From contig JACSYO010001685.1 of assembly GCA_016806645.1 (NCBI GenBank), positions 356,001 through 420,000 on the forward strand: DNA of 64,000 bases. Reading direction: 5' to 3'. Within the stretch, counting starts at the first letter, position 1. Every line of letters starts with the position of its first letter. Below are positions 35,583 through 47,863 of this stretch, piece after piece. The notes below the pieces were generated by a model that was not told the DNA's origin, ran no database searches, and saw only the letters and a list, made by a program, of their open reading frames with translations. The position numbers and the translations under genes are program-made. The DNA comes from Ophiodon elongatus. Lineage: Eukaryota > Chordata > Actinopteri > Perciformes > Hexagrammidae.

Positions 35583-35641
<59 letters not shown>
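35583..35641. repeat. (CA)n microsatellite
   Basis: Uninterrupted CA array of about 59 bp. Confidence 0.96.
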
Positions 35642-35643
<2 letters not shown>

Positions 35644-35670
35644 GAGACTGCCAACTTGCTACGGCAGCTT

Positions 35671-35790
35671 GCCCAGAAGGAAGGAGGGAGAGAGATAGAG
35701 AGAGGGAAGGAAGGAGGGGGAGAGATAGAGAGAGGGAAGGAAGGAGGGAGAGAGATAGAGAGAGGGAAGGAAGGAGGGGGAGAAGAGGTG
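35671..35790. repeat. 30-bp purine-rich minisatellite, about four units
   Basis: Units start near 35671, 35701, 35731 and 35761. Each has AGAGGGAAGGAAGGAGGG and then either AGAGAGATAGAG or GGAGAGATAGAG. The two variants alternate, so the real unit may be 60 bp. The first unit and the end of the last are degenerate. A plus-strand open frame reads through it as a Gly/Arg/Glu repeat, which I take as an artefact because 30 is divisible by 3. Confidence 0.92.
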
Positions 35791-36420
35791 CAGCGGCAAA
35801 GTAAGATACATGAGGATGGGGAAGGTGGTGAGAAAAGAAAGGAAGAGAGCTGACAGCTAATACGAGAGTAATGGAATAAAAAGAAAAGAGAAGAAGGGTA
35901 ACTTGCATCTTTTAATGAACATATTCAATTCTAATGTGGTACTGGCCACAGAGAAGGAGAAGTCACTAATTAAATCAGGACACAGTTTTTCATTGATTCT
36001 TCCCATTTCCTCTGTACCTCTCTTTTACCCTTCTGTCTTGTGTTTGCCTTGTTTCTTCCGTGCTCTGTTACCGCCCCCCTGCAGAGTCTCTCACTCACTC
36101 TCTTCTCTCACTTTTGTCTTGCCATCTTTTCTTGTCATGCCTCCCCTCTCCACAAAACACACTCTCCGACACGCACATTCCGTGGCTGTCTCCGCACACT
36201 AAGCTATTAGTTAATTACCTCGCCCAGTGTCGCCGAGTTCATCGGAAGAGCGAGGAGAGGCGGCAGAGAGATGAAGAGCGGTGGAATGAATAAAAAGACG
36301 ATGGAAATGAAAGAGTGGACCTGAGACGGCCTATTGTGCATGTACTAGAAACTCTTAACAGGGGAGAAGAAAAGAATACAATGAAGTACTACTCTTGAAC
36401 GAAATTAATTTGAACGTTTC
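35791..36420. other. Unique DNA, partly pyrimidine-rich
   Basis: Pyrimidine-rich zone at about 35995-36170. No gene recognised. Confidence 0.5.
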
Positions 36421-36466
36421 AACCAAGGCCATTCTGTGAAGTAAACCAAGGCCATTCTGTGAAGTA
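36421..36466. repeat. 23-bp tandem duplication
   Basis: AACCAAGGCCATTCTGTGAA plus GTA is repeated exactly twice. A degenerate third start (AACCAATCGTTCTGTCAAG) follows at 36467. Confidence 0.93.
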
Positions 36467-36612
36467 AACCAATCGTTCTGTCAAGCAGCTAATTTCTTGT
36501 CATGTGCTTTTTATTATACATTTTTTTATAATTACATAAGCAGCAAAACAGTTTTACCTAATATTTATTACCTGCAGGGAAAGCCTGTGGCAAGATCATG
36601 TGTTCGGTAGCA

Positions 36613-36614
<2 letters not shown>

Positions 36615-36658
<44 letters not shown>

Positions 36659-36682
36659 TGCGCGTGCGTGTGCGTGTGTGTG
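36615..36682. repeat. (GT)n/(GC)n compound microsatellite
   Basis: GT array passing into GCGCGTGCGCGTGCGTGTGC, a Z-DNA-prone alternating sequence. Confidence 0.95.
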
Positions 36683-37931
36683 TCTATTTGTCTGCTAATC
36701 GAGTAAACCACAGAACCCATCAGCCTAATAGTTTCTGTGCTCATTTACGACTGTATGCTCAAGGACCTCTCATAGCGCTGGTTAAAAACTTTCAAAATGT
36801 TCTGCAGAATGTTGAGCATCTCCAGATAAATTCCATCCCCCGTTATGTTATGATCCACCAAAGTTCGACGCGATACGAGACGAATAAAACCCCGTTTCTG
36901 TTATCTTTGCCATCTTACATGTTAGGGAGCCGGGAGGGACAATTGAGTGCCATTCAACTCTTCTTTGTTTGGGAGGGAAGAGACACACCTGGCAGAGATC
37001 TGCACTTTACTGAGTGCATTTTTCTAGTTTATATTAGATTTATCTAAAAACATTAACAGTGAAATCACTTATTAGACAAGCGACCTCGTATGCGGCTCCG
37101 ACCCAAAACCTGAGAAACTGTAGCACAAACCTTTTTGCAAGGTTGTAAAGCTGTGCAGCACAGCAGCACAATGTATCTTCTGTATTTCTCTACCACCTGA
37201 CAAAGCAGTTATGTCATTGAATTTCAGAGAAATTATACTCTTTCTGTTCTGAGAACCACAAAATAAAAATCTCTTTAAATATAATAAGTCTTTTATAGTA
37301 AACTTCTGCAGCAGCTCCTTTATGTTCCATATATAAAGCCAAACCTAATATTCATACAGGGCGTCTAATGGCTTCCTCCACATGAGCTAATCAGCGTGTG
37401 TGTGTCTGCATGGCTCCACCACTGTGTTCCATTACACCGTCCTGATCAACATCACCGTGTGTACCGTGTGTCTTTCTGCGTTTGTTGTGTTAATACAGCA
37501 CATACCTTCTCCTGTGCGTGTCTGCATCTGTGTGTGTCCGTGTCCGTGTGTACTGTACAGGGCGTGGGCGTATGTATGCATGTATGTATGTTAGAGACTT
37601 AGAGCCTTCAGTTGTTTGTGCACCACAACACGCCGAATGCAGATGTAAGGGAAATGTGAAATGTCATGTGGAGCTGTGTGGTATCGACTGGAATTCGGCC
37701 AGCAGCACGGAAAAACATGTTCCTGTAGGTCATTACTAATGAGCCATACGTGATGCGGAGCAGTCTGCGTGTCTGTGAAATTCAGTGTGTTTGTTTTGTG
37801 TGTGGGAATGGGGACGGACGCTTGTGTCTGCATTTCTGTGGTGTTCAATGTATCTTAGTGAGAGTGACTCAATGTATCTAAGCATTTTAAAATTTGTATT
37901 TAAGAGCCAGATGAAGTGGAACTTAAGGAAT
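36683..37931. other. Intron-like DNA
   Basis: The block 36900-37030 is non-repetitive with balanced composition but has no defined element. Short GTAT runs near 37570-37590. No gene called. Confidence 0.45.
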
Positions 37932-37934
37932 GTG

Positions 37935-37974
<40 letters not shown>

Positions 37975-37976
37975 TG
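37932..37976. repeat. (GTGC)11 tetranucleotide microsatellite
   Basis: Perfect GTGC/GCGT tetramer array, strictly alternating purine-pyrimidine. Confidence 0.96.
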
Positions 37977-38109
37977 TAATTCTGCTCCGTGTGGGTGCCA
38001 TTATTCACATAAGCGTGCTTGTCTGCTTTCAGTGTGATTAATCCACTGTCCTCCTAACTCCGACCCACTTTTGTTGCTCTTTTCTTTGTTTGCTCTTGAT
38101 TCCCTCCTG

Positions 38110-38480
38110 CTTTATAGCATTAAGCAATGAGTAATGATGACTGACATCATCTCTGGCTAGGCTAGGGCCGACTAATTGGCCAGAGCGATCTTATTGCATT
38201 AGATGTTATTCCTTCAGGGTATTCCCTGTCCTCCGCCCCCGCTTTGAAAGATATCCCTCATTGTTTTCATGGAGCAACTTATTGCTTTTGTGTGGCATTA
38301 GGTTTGCTTCTATTGTATTCATGGTAGGAATTCACCGGTTGGTTGAGAGCAGGTCGTGGAATTAGCATTTTTGATTGATGGTTTGTGCTTTTTAACTTGA
38401 AAAGCTTCTAATGTTAAAAGCTTTGATTGCTGTCAAGCCTCGACTGGTCTTGTTAATTGCCATTATCTACAACGCACGTC
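38110..38480. promoter_or_regulatory. Candidate conserved non-coding element with homeodomain-type motifs
   Basis: A repeat-free block with many TAAT-core motifs: AGTAATGATGACTG, CTAATTGGCCAGAG, GCATTAGATGTTATTCC, GGAATTAGCATTTTTGATTG and TTAATTGCCATTA. Its texture resembles vertebrate developmental enhancers. It contains no open frame or splice sites. The call rests on motif clustering only; alignment to other teleosts would decide it. Confidence 0.3.
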
Positions 38481-40739
38481 TCAGGAAACCTCAAGGATAT
38501 TACAAACGCGCTATGGGGACACTAATACACCACTGAAATGTCTTTGGTTATTGTGTGGATGCTCTGGGTGCTCGTGTGAGAAAACAATAAAGGATGAAAA
38601 ATGAAGTTGCGCTTTAGATTTACTAAGAGCCTTGAGAGGCTTTTTCCTCCGCTCATCTCTCTTACCCTCTCTCGCTGTCCTCTCGGTCTTCTTCCTTTCA
38701 CAGCAGCCGCTCTAAGAGCCACCTTTCCGAGTGAGGCAAAAATGATTATAGTAATGGATGCTCCCCACTCCAACCCTTCTCTTGCTCTCCTTCACAGTCA
38801 CTACTCTGTACATTCTGTTCTGTACATTGATGTGGCACTGGGGATGCCCTCGCTCTCTGCAGCTTAATGCAATCACACCTCCAGTATAAGAGCTCAAAGA
38901 GAGACAGAGAACCGGTAAGAGAAAGTAGGGGAGATCTGAAGGGGACGGGTGGGTGGCGACTGGCAGAAGTGATCACATCAGAGGATGATAATTACCTGCA
39001 GACAGCACCGAGAAGTCATGCAAATTATATCATTTACAGGTTTCTCTTCCCAGTCGAGGTTCCTGTGTAGTTCCTTGGCACAAATGTCATCTGTACGATC
39101 AGGGAACTACTAATTTCCTGTCTCCTTTTAACTAGCAGTTTGCTTATGATAGTTTTCAAGGCTGGTATGCATGGGACGTCTGTGAATACCAGTCATCATG
39201 ACACACCTTCACTATTAGCTGAAATGGTTGTATGAAATGCCCTGGGAAATTCTTTGACTTTGGACTTTAAAATGTAAAACTAAAACTACAAATTGTACCT
39301 ATAAGGTCACAATTCGAGAGCAACGTTTTTTTCTATTTTCACATGTAAAATGATGAAATGAAGAAAGCAACATAGAAAAGTGGTACGTATTCTCAGATAT
39401 TTTAATGGATCCTATGCCTGGATGTTCTGAAATAGTCAGGAGTTCATAACGACAAACCCTTTTCCTCCAGGAGCAGTTGAGCTCAGTTCAGCAACTTCAG
39501 CTTTTAGTGAGATGAATGGGGATGGTCTTTGCGGGGCCTGGGAAGTCCTTATGCTGAGACCTATAGATAGATTATTGCTTTTACAACTAGCCGGCATGAT
39601 TAAGTACCATCTTTCTGACCACCCACTCTCTCTGTTTGCTCTTCTTATTTCTCTCTCTGTGTTACTCCGGATCTGTGCCTTGTTGCCTCTCTAATCTTCT
39701 TCTCTTTTTTACCTCTCTGTCAACTTTCCTTTTATTTTTTCCCCTGTCCTTATTTCTGTTGTTCTCTGCATGGCTCTTTCTAACTCAACTTGTTGTTGAC
39801 TTGTTCACACTCTCCTCTTGTCTCACTTCAGTATCCTCTCCTCCCCTCTCTTTAATAGTTAGCAGACACTACTTATTAATGTTATTTATGTCAATTTCTT
39901 TTTCTTAGGTGGTTGGCATGGCTGAGCAGACTCTGAGTGGTGTTTGTGATTGGATGATATGAAACCTTCGCAGTTAGCTCCCACCCTCTGTGATAATAAC
40001 CTTGAGAAAGCCAGTTCAAGTTAGCTTGACAAGAGGCAAAGAGGCAATTCAATTTACCATTAAGACTGCATTTGTGCCGGTAGAGATGATGTAGATACCA
40101 TATCTGACAGTGTAACGCATACACACACATCGGAAATCTGTGGTGTGCCTTTAGTACTCAGAAATGTATTTTTTTTTTACAAGTAATCTTAACACTATAT
40201 ATCGCTCTACAGTAGCAACAGGAGCTGAATTATCCCTTATCTGTAAGACAAAAGTTCTGCTGTGGGATTCTGGTTATTCTTGTACGGTATAGCGCTGTAT
40301 ATACTAAGCCTTCCTCCATCACAAAATTGTCGGCGCATTTTGTACGGCAGTGCTGATGGATGGCCACTTACGAGTATCACTATATACTCTCCACTTATGC
40401 TCCTGTTCTCATTCCTTTTATGTGTGGAGAGGTTTGGGCTAATAGCCCATTGAGCCAAGCTAGTTTTTCTCCACTTGGGGCAACGGATTGAACTTGGGGC
40501 TAATGCAGCGCTCTGTGGCTTCCTGCATGGTATAACAATAGCAGATGGGCTTCGGTTCGGTTGAAGGATTTCAATGTAATCATCCAGGGTGAACGCCAGC
40601 AGACATTATTCAACACGGCCACCTGAGAGATTATCAAATGTACAGTATTTGTTTGTATAGTGATAGCCTTCAGTAGAAGTGCTTCTTTCCATCAGAAATC
40701 CGTTTTTATTCTGGTGCTCAAGCACTTTTGCTTTCTCAA
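38481..40739. other. Intron-like DNA
   Basis: Open frames at 38522-38976 overlap on both strands and are unsupported. Pyrimidine-rich stretch near 39630-39850. No gene recognised. Confidence 0.5.
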
Positions 40740-41020
40740 AGATTTCTCGAATTATAATTTTATTATTGTATCATTTGCAGATTATTTTTTTCATGTGATA
40801 AATATTTTTTAAAATAAAATGTCAGAAAATAGTTAAAACGCTGATCACAGATTCCTAGAACTCAAAGTGGCATCTTTAAATTGCTTGTTTCGTCTGTTAT
40901 ATAGGACAAAAAAGCAGCATATCCTCACATTTGAGAAGTTAAAACAACTGACTGATGTTTCTTCAGTGACCAAAACCAAATTATTTTTGTGACGATCAAC
41001 TAATCCATTAGTGGACTTAT
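40740..41020 (+). repeat. Interspersed teleost repeat with TAATC-rich ends, copy 1
   Basis: Ordered blocks ATGTCAGAAAATAGTTAAAA, GCATCTTTAAATTGCTTGTT, TCACATTTGAGAAGTTAAAA and GATCAACTAATCCATTAG. From memory these match a widespread fish repeat whose ends are rich in ATTAATCG. A second copy in opposite orientation is at 44430-44692. Non-coding; element class unknown; left boundary approximate. Confidence 0.65.
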
Positions 41021-41679
41021 CGTTTTAGATCTAGACCAGACTGCTTATATATCTGCCCAAACAAAAGTGCACAGTGTCTAACTCTTACGAGGACTAAGAT
41101 GAAATTATGCATAGCATCAGTAGCTGAATGACACTTAAGAAAATAGATATTTCCGGTCCTTCACATATTTTCATCATCTCTCCTTTAAATACAATGTCTT
41201 TGTTGAAATCCTCAGACCTTTCAAAAATGCATTTGTGCAACACACCTCCTCTCAGCAATAATTCAGTGCTGTGGTGCTCCACTCTGGTGGGACTTCATAC
41301 AGTACAGTGATAGCCTCAGATAGCGAACGCGAGAGGTCACATAAACATACACGGCGAGGGAGGATGGATCTGCTCTAATGTCACATTCATTAACAGTTTG
41401 TGAACATTAAAAGGACAGTGATTCAAAAGCATGTTTAAATGGCCGCCATGAATATAAAAGTGGGTCGCCACGGTGTCTGTATTGCACATTCTTCTAAAAT
41501 AATTAAAACATCAGTATGAATGATGATGATGAGAGCATAACAGACCTCAGACTTGAGCCATTAATTGCACGAGTTAGTGATTTACGTGCTGTGGAAAAGG
41601 AGGAACACTCCTGCCTTGATTGTGCAGCGATACCTCACAGGGCTTTTTCACCACGACTCGAGAATAACCTGTGAAGGCT

Positions 41680-41682
<3 letters not shown>
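41021..41682. other. Unique DNA
   Basis: The non-repetitive block 41290-41580 contains several TAAT motifs and ATG/GAT triplets near 41520. No gene recognised. Confidence 0.45.
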
Positions 41683-41734
<52 letters not shown>

Positions 41735-41752
41735 ATGCATGCGTGCATGCGC
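41683..41752. repeat. (GT)n microsatellite ending in GCATGC units
   Basis: GT array of about 50 bp followed by GCATGCATGCGTGCATGC. Confidence 0.95.
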
Positions 41753-42202
41753 AGTATGCGTGCAGAGGTGTGTGTGTTAATACGTTTGACAGTGAGGATT
41801 ACATAACAGAGACGCCTGCTGCTGCAGGTGACCGTGAATGACAGGAGACACATGTAAATCATTACAAATACAAACGTGCGGTAGCTGCACGTACGCGCTC
41901 ACACGCTCTGTGCTCTCGCTCTCTCGTCTCTGCGTCTGATATCTGTCTGACGTGCAGCCTGATGTGCTGAATATTTTATATTTATATACAGTGTGTGTAT
42001 ATGTAAGAAAGAGTTTAGCATGGGACAGTGCATGCAACTCATCCCACCACACGAGAATGCATGAACAAACCTGCAGACATGGCTCTGAGGAGCAACATGA
42101 AGTCAAACAAACACAAACGTAAAGGGACATACGCAGTTCACCTACACACACTGGGATCAATCTGTCTGTTTCTATGTTCAGGACTATTGATTTCTGTTGT
42201 CT
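41753..42202. other. Intron-like DNA
   Basis: No element recognised between the two alternating-sequence arrays. Confidence 0.45.
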
Positions 42203-42268
42203 CGCACACGCACGCGCACGCGCACGCGCACGCGCACACACACATACACACACACACACACACACACA
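42203..42268. repeat. (CACGCG)n then (AC)n compound microsatellite
   Basis: Four or so CACGCG-type units followed by AC with one CATA interruption. Strong Z-DNA potential. Confidence 0.94.
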
Positions 42269-42704
42269 GCAGCAGCCATGGAGTTTTTTAAGGTATTTGT
42301 AGTCAGTTTGTGGCTGCTCAGCTTGTTGTTTGTCCCACTCAGATGCTGAACATACTGGAACTTGTAAAATTGTACGAAGAAAACGAGTTATTATATATAA
42401 AGATATAATGCAGTCTGTGTCTCAGCCCTTTCCCCTCTCCTCTTACTGCTCCAGCCGTACTGATGAATCTACATTGCTCCTTTAATATAAATCCGTGTCC
42501 GATAGTCACCCGTGCACACACAATCACACCATGTAATTCTTTACATCCTTTTGCAAGCTCTTGCACGCACACACGTGCAGAGAAAATAGAGTTCATGAGC
42601 GAGGATGACGTGCCAAGTGTGGAGGACACACGGGTCCAGTTTGGGCACTGATTCTATTCTAAATGAAGTTTGTGAATTATTGAAACGCCTGTCCTCTTTC
42701 TCTG

Positions 42705-42750
<46 letters not shown>

Positions 42751-42866
42751 CCTCTTTAGATCTCATTTTTCTCTTTCTCACAGACTCTTATCTTCCCCTT
42801 CCTTCCTTCTTTTTTCTCTTTTATTAGATAAGCGGTCAGATTGATTTGTGAACCAGTAGTTCAGTG

Positions 42867-42915
<49 letters not shown>

Positions 42916-43629
42916 GCATTTGAGTGATGTTGGTTAATCCAGTGTTGTCCTTGGGGAAAGATTTGGCCCATATTACAGCCTGCTATTACTGTGTCTAAAA
43001 TCTCCTGTGCATTGAGACAGTCATTATTTACTATTGCGTCGTCCCAACTCCCTCACTAGCCCACCCTGCTCTCCAAGAGCAAATACAGAAGGACACAGAG
43101 ATGAAAAAAACGTTTATATTTAGATACAGTTTGGTGGCAAATTGCCCAATGCAAAGAAGTTCATGCTATCGTCATTACTTAAAAAGAAAATAGCAGCTTC
43201 AATATACCAAATCCTATTAAAAGTATTGCTAACTTTTATTTTACTTTCTATTTTTTGTTTCCTACTAAGATGAATTACCAGCTTTGCCAGTCGAAAAAAG
43301 TTGTTTTTCCATAAGATTAAACAAAAATAAACAGCTTGTAAACAGCGGTTGACTAGATCATTTCACAATTCACAGATATGAGAGCACTTTCCTCAATCAG
43401 TTCCGGTAAATAAGGAAAACAATCTACAGCCCTGTAAAAAACAAAGATTATTCTTTGTACCCAGAACAGACAATTTCTGGGTTTAATATTGATATAGAAA
43501 TAATTCACTTTATGCCAGTACGAATCTCAAATAATTGTGACCTATAAAACATAGTCCAAGCAGGTTTAACTTGTGTTTGAACCATTAAATGTTGATTTAA
43601 AAACTAATGTTTGTTTGACACACTCCCAT
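42269..43629. other. Intron-like DNA with CT and GT arrays
   Basis: CT array at 42717-42744 and GT array at 42869-42916. An ATG in good context (GCAGCCATGG, 42278) is followed after 15 bp by a donor-like GTATTT, but the upstream AC repeat makes a real first exon unlikely. Confidence 0.45.
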
Positions 43630-43825
43630 TTCTTCATGTCCAAAATGGCGCCGTCCTATGGTGACATGGTGTTGTTCTACATGTCAGTCTGTCTATGGGG
43701 AGGGGGTTATGTATTACGTGTTATGTGTTTTCTTGACTGACTGTTTGTTGTTCTGTCATGTGCACACTGGCAAATTCCCTAACATCTAGGTCCTATGGTA
43801 ATAAAGTATTTCATCTTGAATCAAA
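43630..43825 (+). repeat. Possible LINE 3' end
   Basis: Blocks such as ATGGCGCCGTCCTATGGTGA, ATTACGTGTTATGTGTTTTC, GTGCACACTGGCAAATTCC and a terminal GGTAATAAAGTATTTCATC are typical, from memory, of the 3' ends of fish non-LTR elements, which often finish with AATAAAG plus a short repeat. No coding part is attached. Confidence 0.35.
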
Positions 43826-44429
43826 GTACAGACAGAGTGAGAAAGAGAGAGGTGGTCATTTTTAAGAGTCAGGGAATAATTAAATGACGACGGTGAAACA
43901 CACATACTACCATCCCATCATCAAACAGAATCAACAGAGGCCAGAATACACACTTTACCACCAACTGGTAATGACTGATCAGCAGGCACAGACATGTAGG
44001 AACCAGTGGGAAAATACTTTTACACATCTTCCTCCCTCTCCCCTGTGGTCTACCACCCAGGACGTATCGCTGACAGCGGCTCTGCCCTCTGCTGTCTCTA
44101 CCTGCCTGTCACACAGACCTCCGGATAAACGTCCCAGATAGAGGATCAATGTGAGATGGTGGGCTGCCCGGCAATTGTGCTTTCTGTTTGTATAGATGTT
44201 GTGTCATTTCAAATTAATATTGGAGTGAGGTAGATTTTGGCTCAGTTGGCAGTAAGACAGGTCTCTATCCTGTTTTAGTGACAGGAGTTGATGAATGGTG
44301 CACTAATAACCACAGGGAATGCGTGATATGTTGAGCATGTCAAATATCAGCAGCTGTGTCTCTTTGCTGATGTTTTATCAGCAGAGATGACAGCCATACA
44401 AATGAAGGTTTGCACTCAGAAGATGTAGG
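43826..44429. other. Unique DNA
   Basis: An 85-codon open frame (43884-44141) has no recognised domain. No splice or promoter context. Confidence 0.45.
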
Positions 44430-44692
44430 GATTACTGTTTTGAAGCTTGTTTTCTTAAAAAAAACAAAAAAAAACACTAGTTTCAGCTTCTTAAATTTAA
44501 AGATGTGTTGCTTTTCTTTATCTTGTATGATTGGAAACTCATTATCTTTGACAAAATAAGTCATTTGGAAACTTGCAATCACGACAATTTTTCAATATTT
44601 CTAAAACTTAATTAACCAAACAATTAGTTAAATTATCTAAAGATTAATCGGCAGGTTAATGGATAATGGAAATAATCGTTAGTTGCAGTCAG
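44430..44692 (-). repeat. Interspersed teleost repeat with TAATC-rich ends, copy 2 (inverted)
   Basis: Contains TTTCAGCTTCTTAAATTTAA, AGATTAATCGGCAGGTTAAT and a terminal AATAATCGTTAGTTGCAGTC. This is the same family as 40740-41020 read from the other strand: AAATTTGAAGAA-type blocks in place of TTTGAGAAG, and the ATTAATCG end at the right. Two inverted copies 3.4 kb apart could fold or recombine, but their divergence makes that unlikely. Confidence 0.65.
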
Positions 44693-47224
44693 AACACTAA
44701 AAATGTCCCTTTGAGGCCATGTAAGGACAGCGTCATGGGACTAAATCATCCAGAAACCAACATCAAAACCATTAACAGGAATCTTGAGTGTGTCTTTGGA
44801 TTGCTGGTATTTCTTATCCCACTCCATCTCCCTTCCTCCATGTCTCTTCCGCTTCTCTGACACTGCTTCCTCTGTCCTCTCCGCTCCTCAGTATTGATTT
44901 GAGCTGTCATTGGTCCAGTTATTTATGAGACCCCTCCCTGTTTTTTTTCCTCCATTGGCTCGGTTAAAATTCTTCTGTAGTCAAATATAATACAGGAGAG
45001 CCTGATTTTGAGATAAAAAAAAGAATGTGACAAATATGAATAAAAATGAATGGTAAGTTTTCAGCGTATATACACGTATGAATGTTTTACAGCCTGTTTG
45101 CTTTCTATGTCTTGTTTTCTCTTGTTTTCCTCTCTCACTCCTTCCCTCCCTCCCTCCTAGAATTGCAGCCAAAGACTCTTTCCCATAACCTCTTCAGACC
45201 TGTGTGTGTGTGTGTGCGTGTGTGTGTGTGTGTGTTTCTGCACGGAAGTCTTAAATAAGAGACAGATTGAAAGGCATGCAAGCCTTGTACACACACCCAC
45301 TTGACTGCACACAAACACACACTTATACACACACACACATGTACAGTACGGGCGTCATTGCACAGGCCCCAGGGATTTGTGTAGGAACTATTTCCTGTTT
45401 GGGGCTGGGGAGAAAGGGGAAGTAGTGAGGATGAATATGACGTAACAACTGTGGTGGTCTTCCTGTGTGCTCTGCTAGGGCCTGGGTGTTACCCAAAGTT
45501 TAGTTTTCCATGGTCGTTAACTGACCGTGTGTACAGCTGCCATTAGCTCTGTGAATCCAGTAATCCTGGAGCCTGTTTCAAAAAAAGCTGTCTTGCAAAC
45601 AGACAAGTTTTGCAAATGAAGTCACTTTCAAATCATGAGCTATGAGCTTGATCTGCCTGTTATAAAGTTGTCTTCAGCTGAAGACACTAATGCACATACA
45701 GTCATTTCATTCATATATTGTTATATGCAGAGAGTACCAATTTAAATGTGACCATGGTCAATTATTTACAGTTTACAAAGAAGTGCCTGATCAGAGGCTT
45801 ACTCTTGTTTATTTATTTTCGATAGGATATTTTATTAATATTATTAGTCTTTAAAGGAATACAAAGACAGCCAAATCGCGTTCAATTGCTGGCAAACAAT
45901 TAGATGGTGCATTAGCGCTACCAACTTGAATGGAGTGTGGAACATCAGACAGATGTGGAATGAATGGAACTGCGTGCATGTCTGCGGGACCTGTACAAGT
46001 GTGCAGCTGTCCCTGGAAAGTATGTCCAAAGCATAAAGGTTTGTGTGTGTGTGTGTGTGTATCTGTGCATCTGTGTGTAAACACATGAGGTGAGGGCATA
46101 AAAGAGCCAGTGAGGTATTACATTTCCGCCCCTTTAAATTCACATAACTTCACACTGAAAGCAGGTATTTGTATTCATTATTTAAGTCCACATATTTCAC
46201 GCTTTTCAACACCATGGGTGGTTCTTATCTTACAAGCAGGAGGAATGAAATTAGCACCTCTAACATCTCAACCGAGGATTTGAAAATTCATCAACATAAT
46301 GTCTTTTGATCTTTGTTATGGCTTTTGATACGGAGAAAACCCATTCTAATGATTTCTAATTGTATCAAAATGCACTGTTTTCAGTGTGTTTTTAACCCTT
46401 GTCCAAAATGTTTGTAGATATCTAAAACAGAATCATACAAGAAAACTAATTAATTATTAATCATTATTTCAGTTAACTCTACATAGAAGAAATATACCAA
46501 CCATATATTCATATAAATCACAGGAACACTCCAGCCTTAAGAGTGACACATAAAGTATTACATTCTGGAAATAATTATCGGCAATGAGTTAGGTGATGGT
46601 TGCGAAAGAAAAGCTGGGATTACAGCAGGCAGGATGTGAGCTCCAGTGACTTCCTCTTGAGGTGTGAAGTCATCTGCTAAAAACAGAGGCAATGTAGCGC
46701 CTTGCTTACTGTGTGGCTCTTACGCGTTCACCTTGAAACATGAAAATACAGAAACATGCACACACATGTGTACGTACTTTTGCACATTCAAAGCTGCCCT
46801 CCTATGTGCCTGAACACAAAGTAAAACAATAGTACACTGTAGAGTCATGCTCTGAGTGGAACTCTGTGAAATACTGGGCATACAGTTGTATTACTTATCA
46901 CTAAAAGCTTTGATATTTCTTTTTCAAGAATATTTTCTTATTACTGAATTTTAACAAGGCAACATAAGACATTTGCAGAGTGCACAACAGATATGTCCAA
47001 TTAACAAAGTATGTTTGATATTTAAAAGGAGCCAGTAACAGGTGGGATACCGTGATCCATAACCTGCATTAAAATAGAAGGTTTTACAGGTTTACATGTA
47101 ATATATGCAGTGAAAATAATAAGTAACACTGGTTACCTTAAAATAGACTGGAAAACCATGGTTTTCCTCTCCATAGCAACAGTTCTCTGTTGAGCACCGA
47201 CTTGGATTCTCTCAGCACCTTATT

Positions 47225-47229
<5 letters not shown>
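44693..47229. other. Intron-like DNA
   Basis: GT arrays at 45201-45236 and about 46041-46061. No exon, repeat family or RNA recognised. Confidence 0.5.
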
Positions 47230-47271
<42 letters not shown>

Positions 47272-47312
47272 TGTGTGTGTGTGTGTGTCTGTGTGTGTGT
47301 GTGTCTGTGTGC
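47230..47312. repeat. (GT)n microsatellite with CTGT interruptions
   Basis: GT array of about 80 bp interrupted three times by TCTG. Confidence 0.95.
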
Positions 47313-47332
47313 ACTGTATATCTTTCTCTCAG

Positions 47333-47467
47333 TGTGACTTTGTGTTTTTGTGGATGAAGATTTCCAAGACGTTGTTTGTGTGGTTGAATCCATCTATAGG
47401 AGTAAAATTGTGGCTCCTGCAAAGCTTGTTGTCAGCTGTCAAACCCCCAGAGGACCTTGCCACATAG
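47333..47467 (+). other. Exon-like segment, unproven
   Basis: A short acceptor (TATATCTTTCTCTCAG) ends at 47332 and a donor CATAG|GTATGA follows 47467. One frame stays open across the segment and ends in TAG exactly at the exon boundary. No recognised product. It directly follows a GT array, which can mimic branch/pyrimidine signals. Probably a decoy. Confidence 0.15.
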
Positions 47468-47713
47468 GTATGATTAAGAATCCCTGTAAGCGTATACAAA
47501 TATAGATTTGGCATTTTTGCAATAATGCATTTGGGGCATTTTTCTGGGTGAACAAAATAGTATCAGTCCTAATACACACAGCAAAACATTCAGTGTATGC
47601 ACAGTATAGGATTGCACTCAATTACCTTCCTTTAATTCGTCACGTACATGAACCTAGGAACCTAACTACTGTAGATGATGCTGGATCTATTTGTAGCTGC
47701 AGGGTAGACACAA
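47468..47713. other. Unique DNA
   Basis: Nothing recognised. Confidence 0.45.
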
Positions 47714-47722
47714 ACACACATA

Positions 47723-47761
<39 letters not shown>

Positions 47762-47764
47762 ACA
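47714..47764. repeat. (AC)n microsatellite, interrupted
   Basis: AC array with CATA and CAAACA interruptions, about 50 bp. Confidence 0.93.
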
Positions 47765-47863
47765 AAAGCGCATGCACAGTCACAAACACATACAGTGTGT
47801 AGTGCCAGGCACGGCAGGGGTTGCATCTCTCCAGATGGCGGGAGCCGCCCACACACTGCCAGT

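Noticed and set aside
35656..35853. Gly/Arg/Glu repeat protein across the minisatellite
   Set aside because: Open only because the 30-bp unit is a multiple of three and free of stops; no flanking exon signals.
42276..42296. ATG in strong Kozak context followed by a donor-like site
   Set aside because: Only five codons, directly after an AC array, with a weak GTATTT donor.
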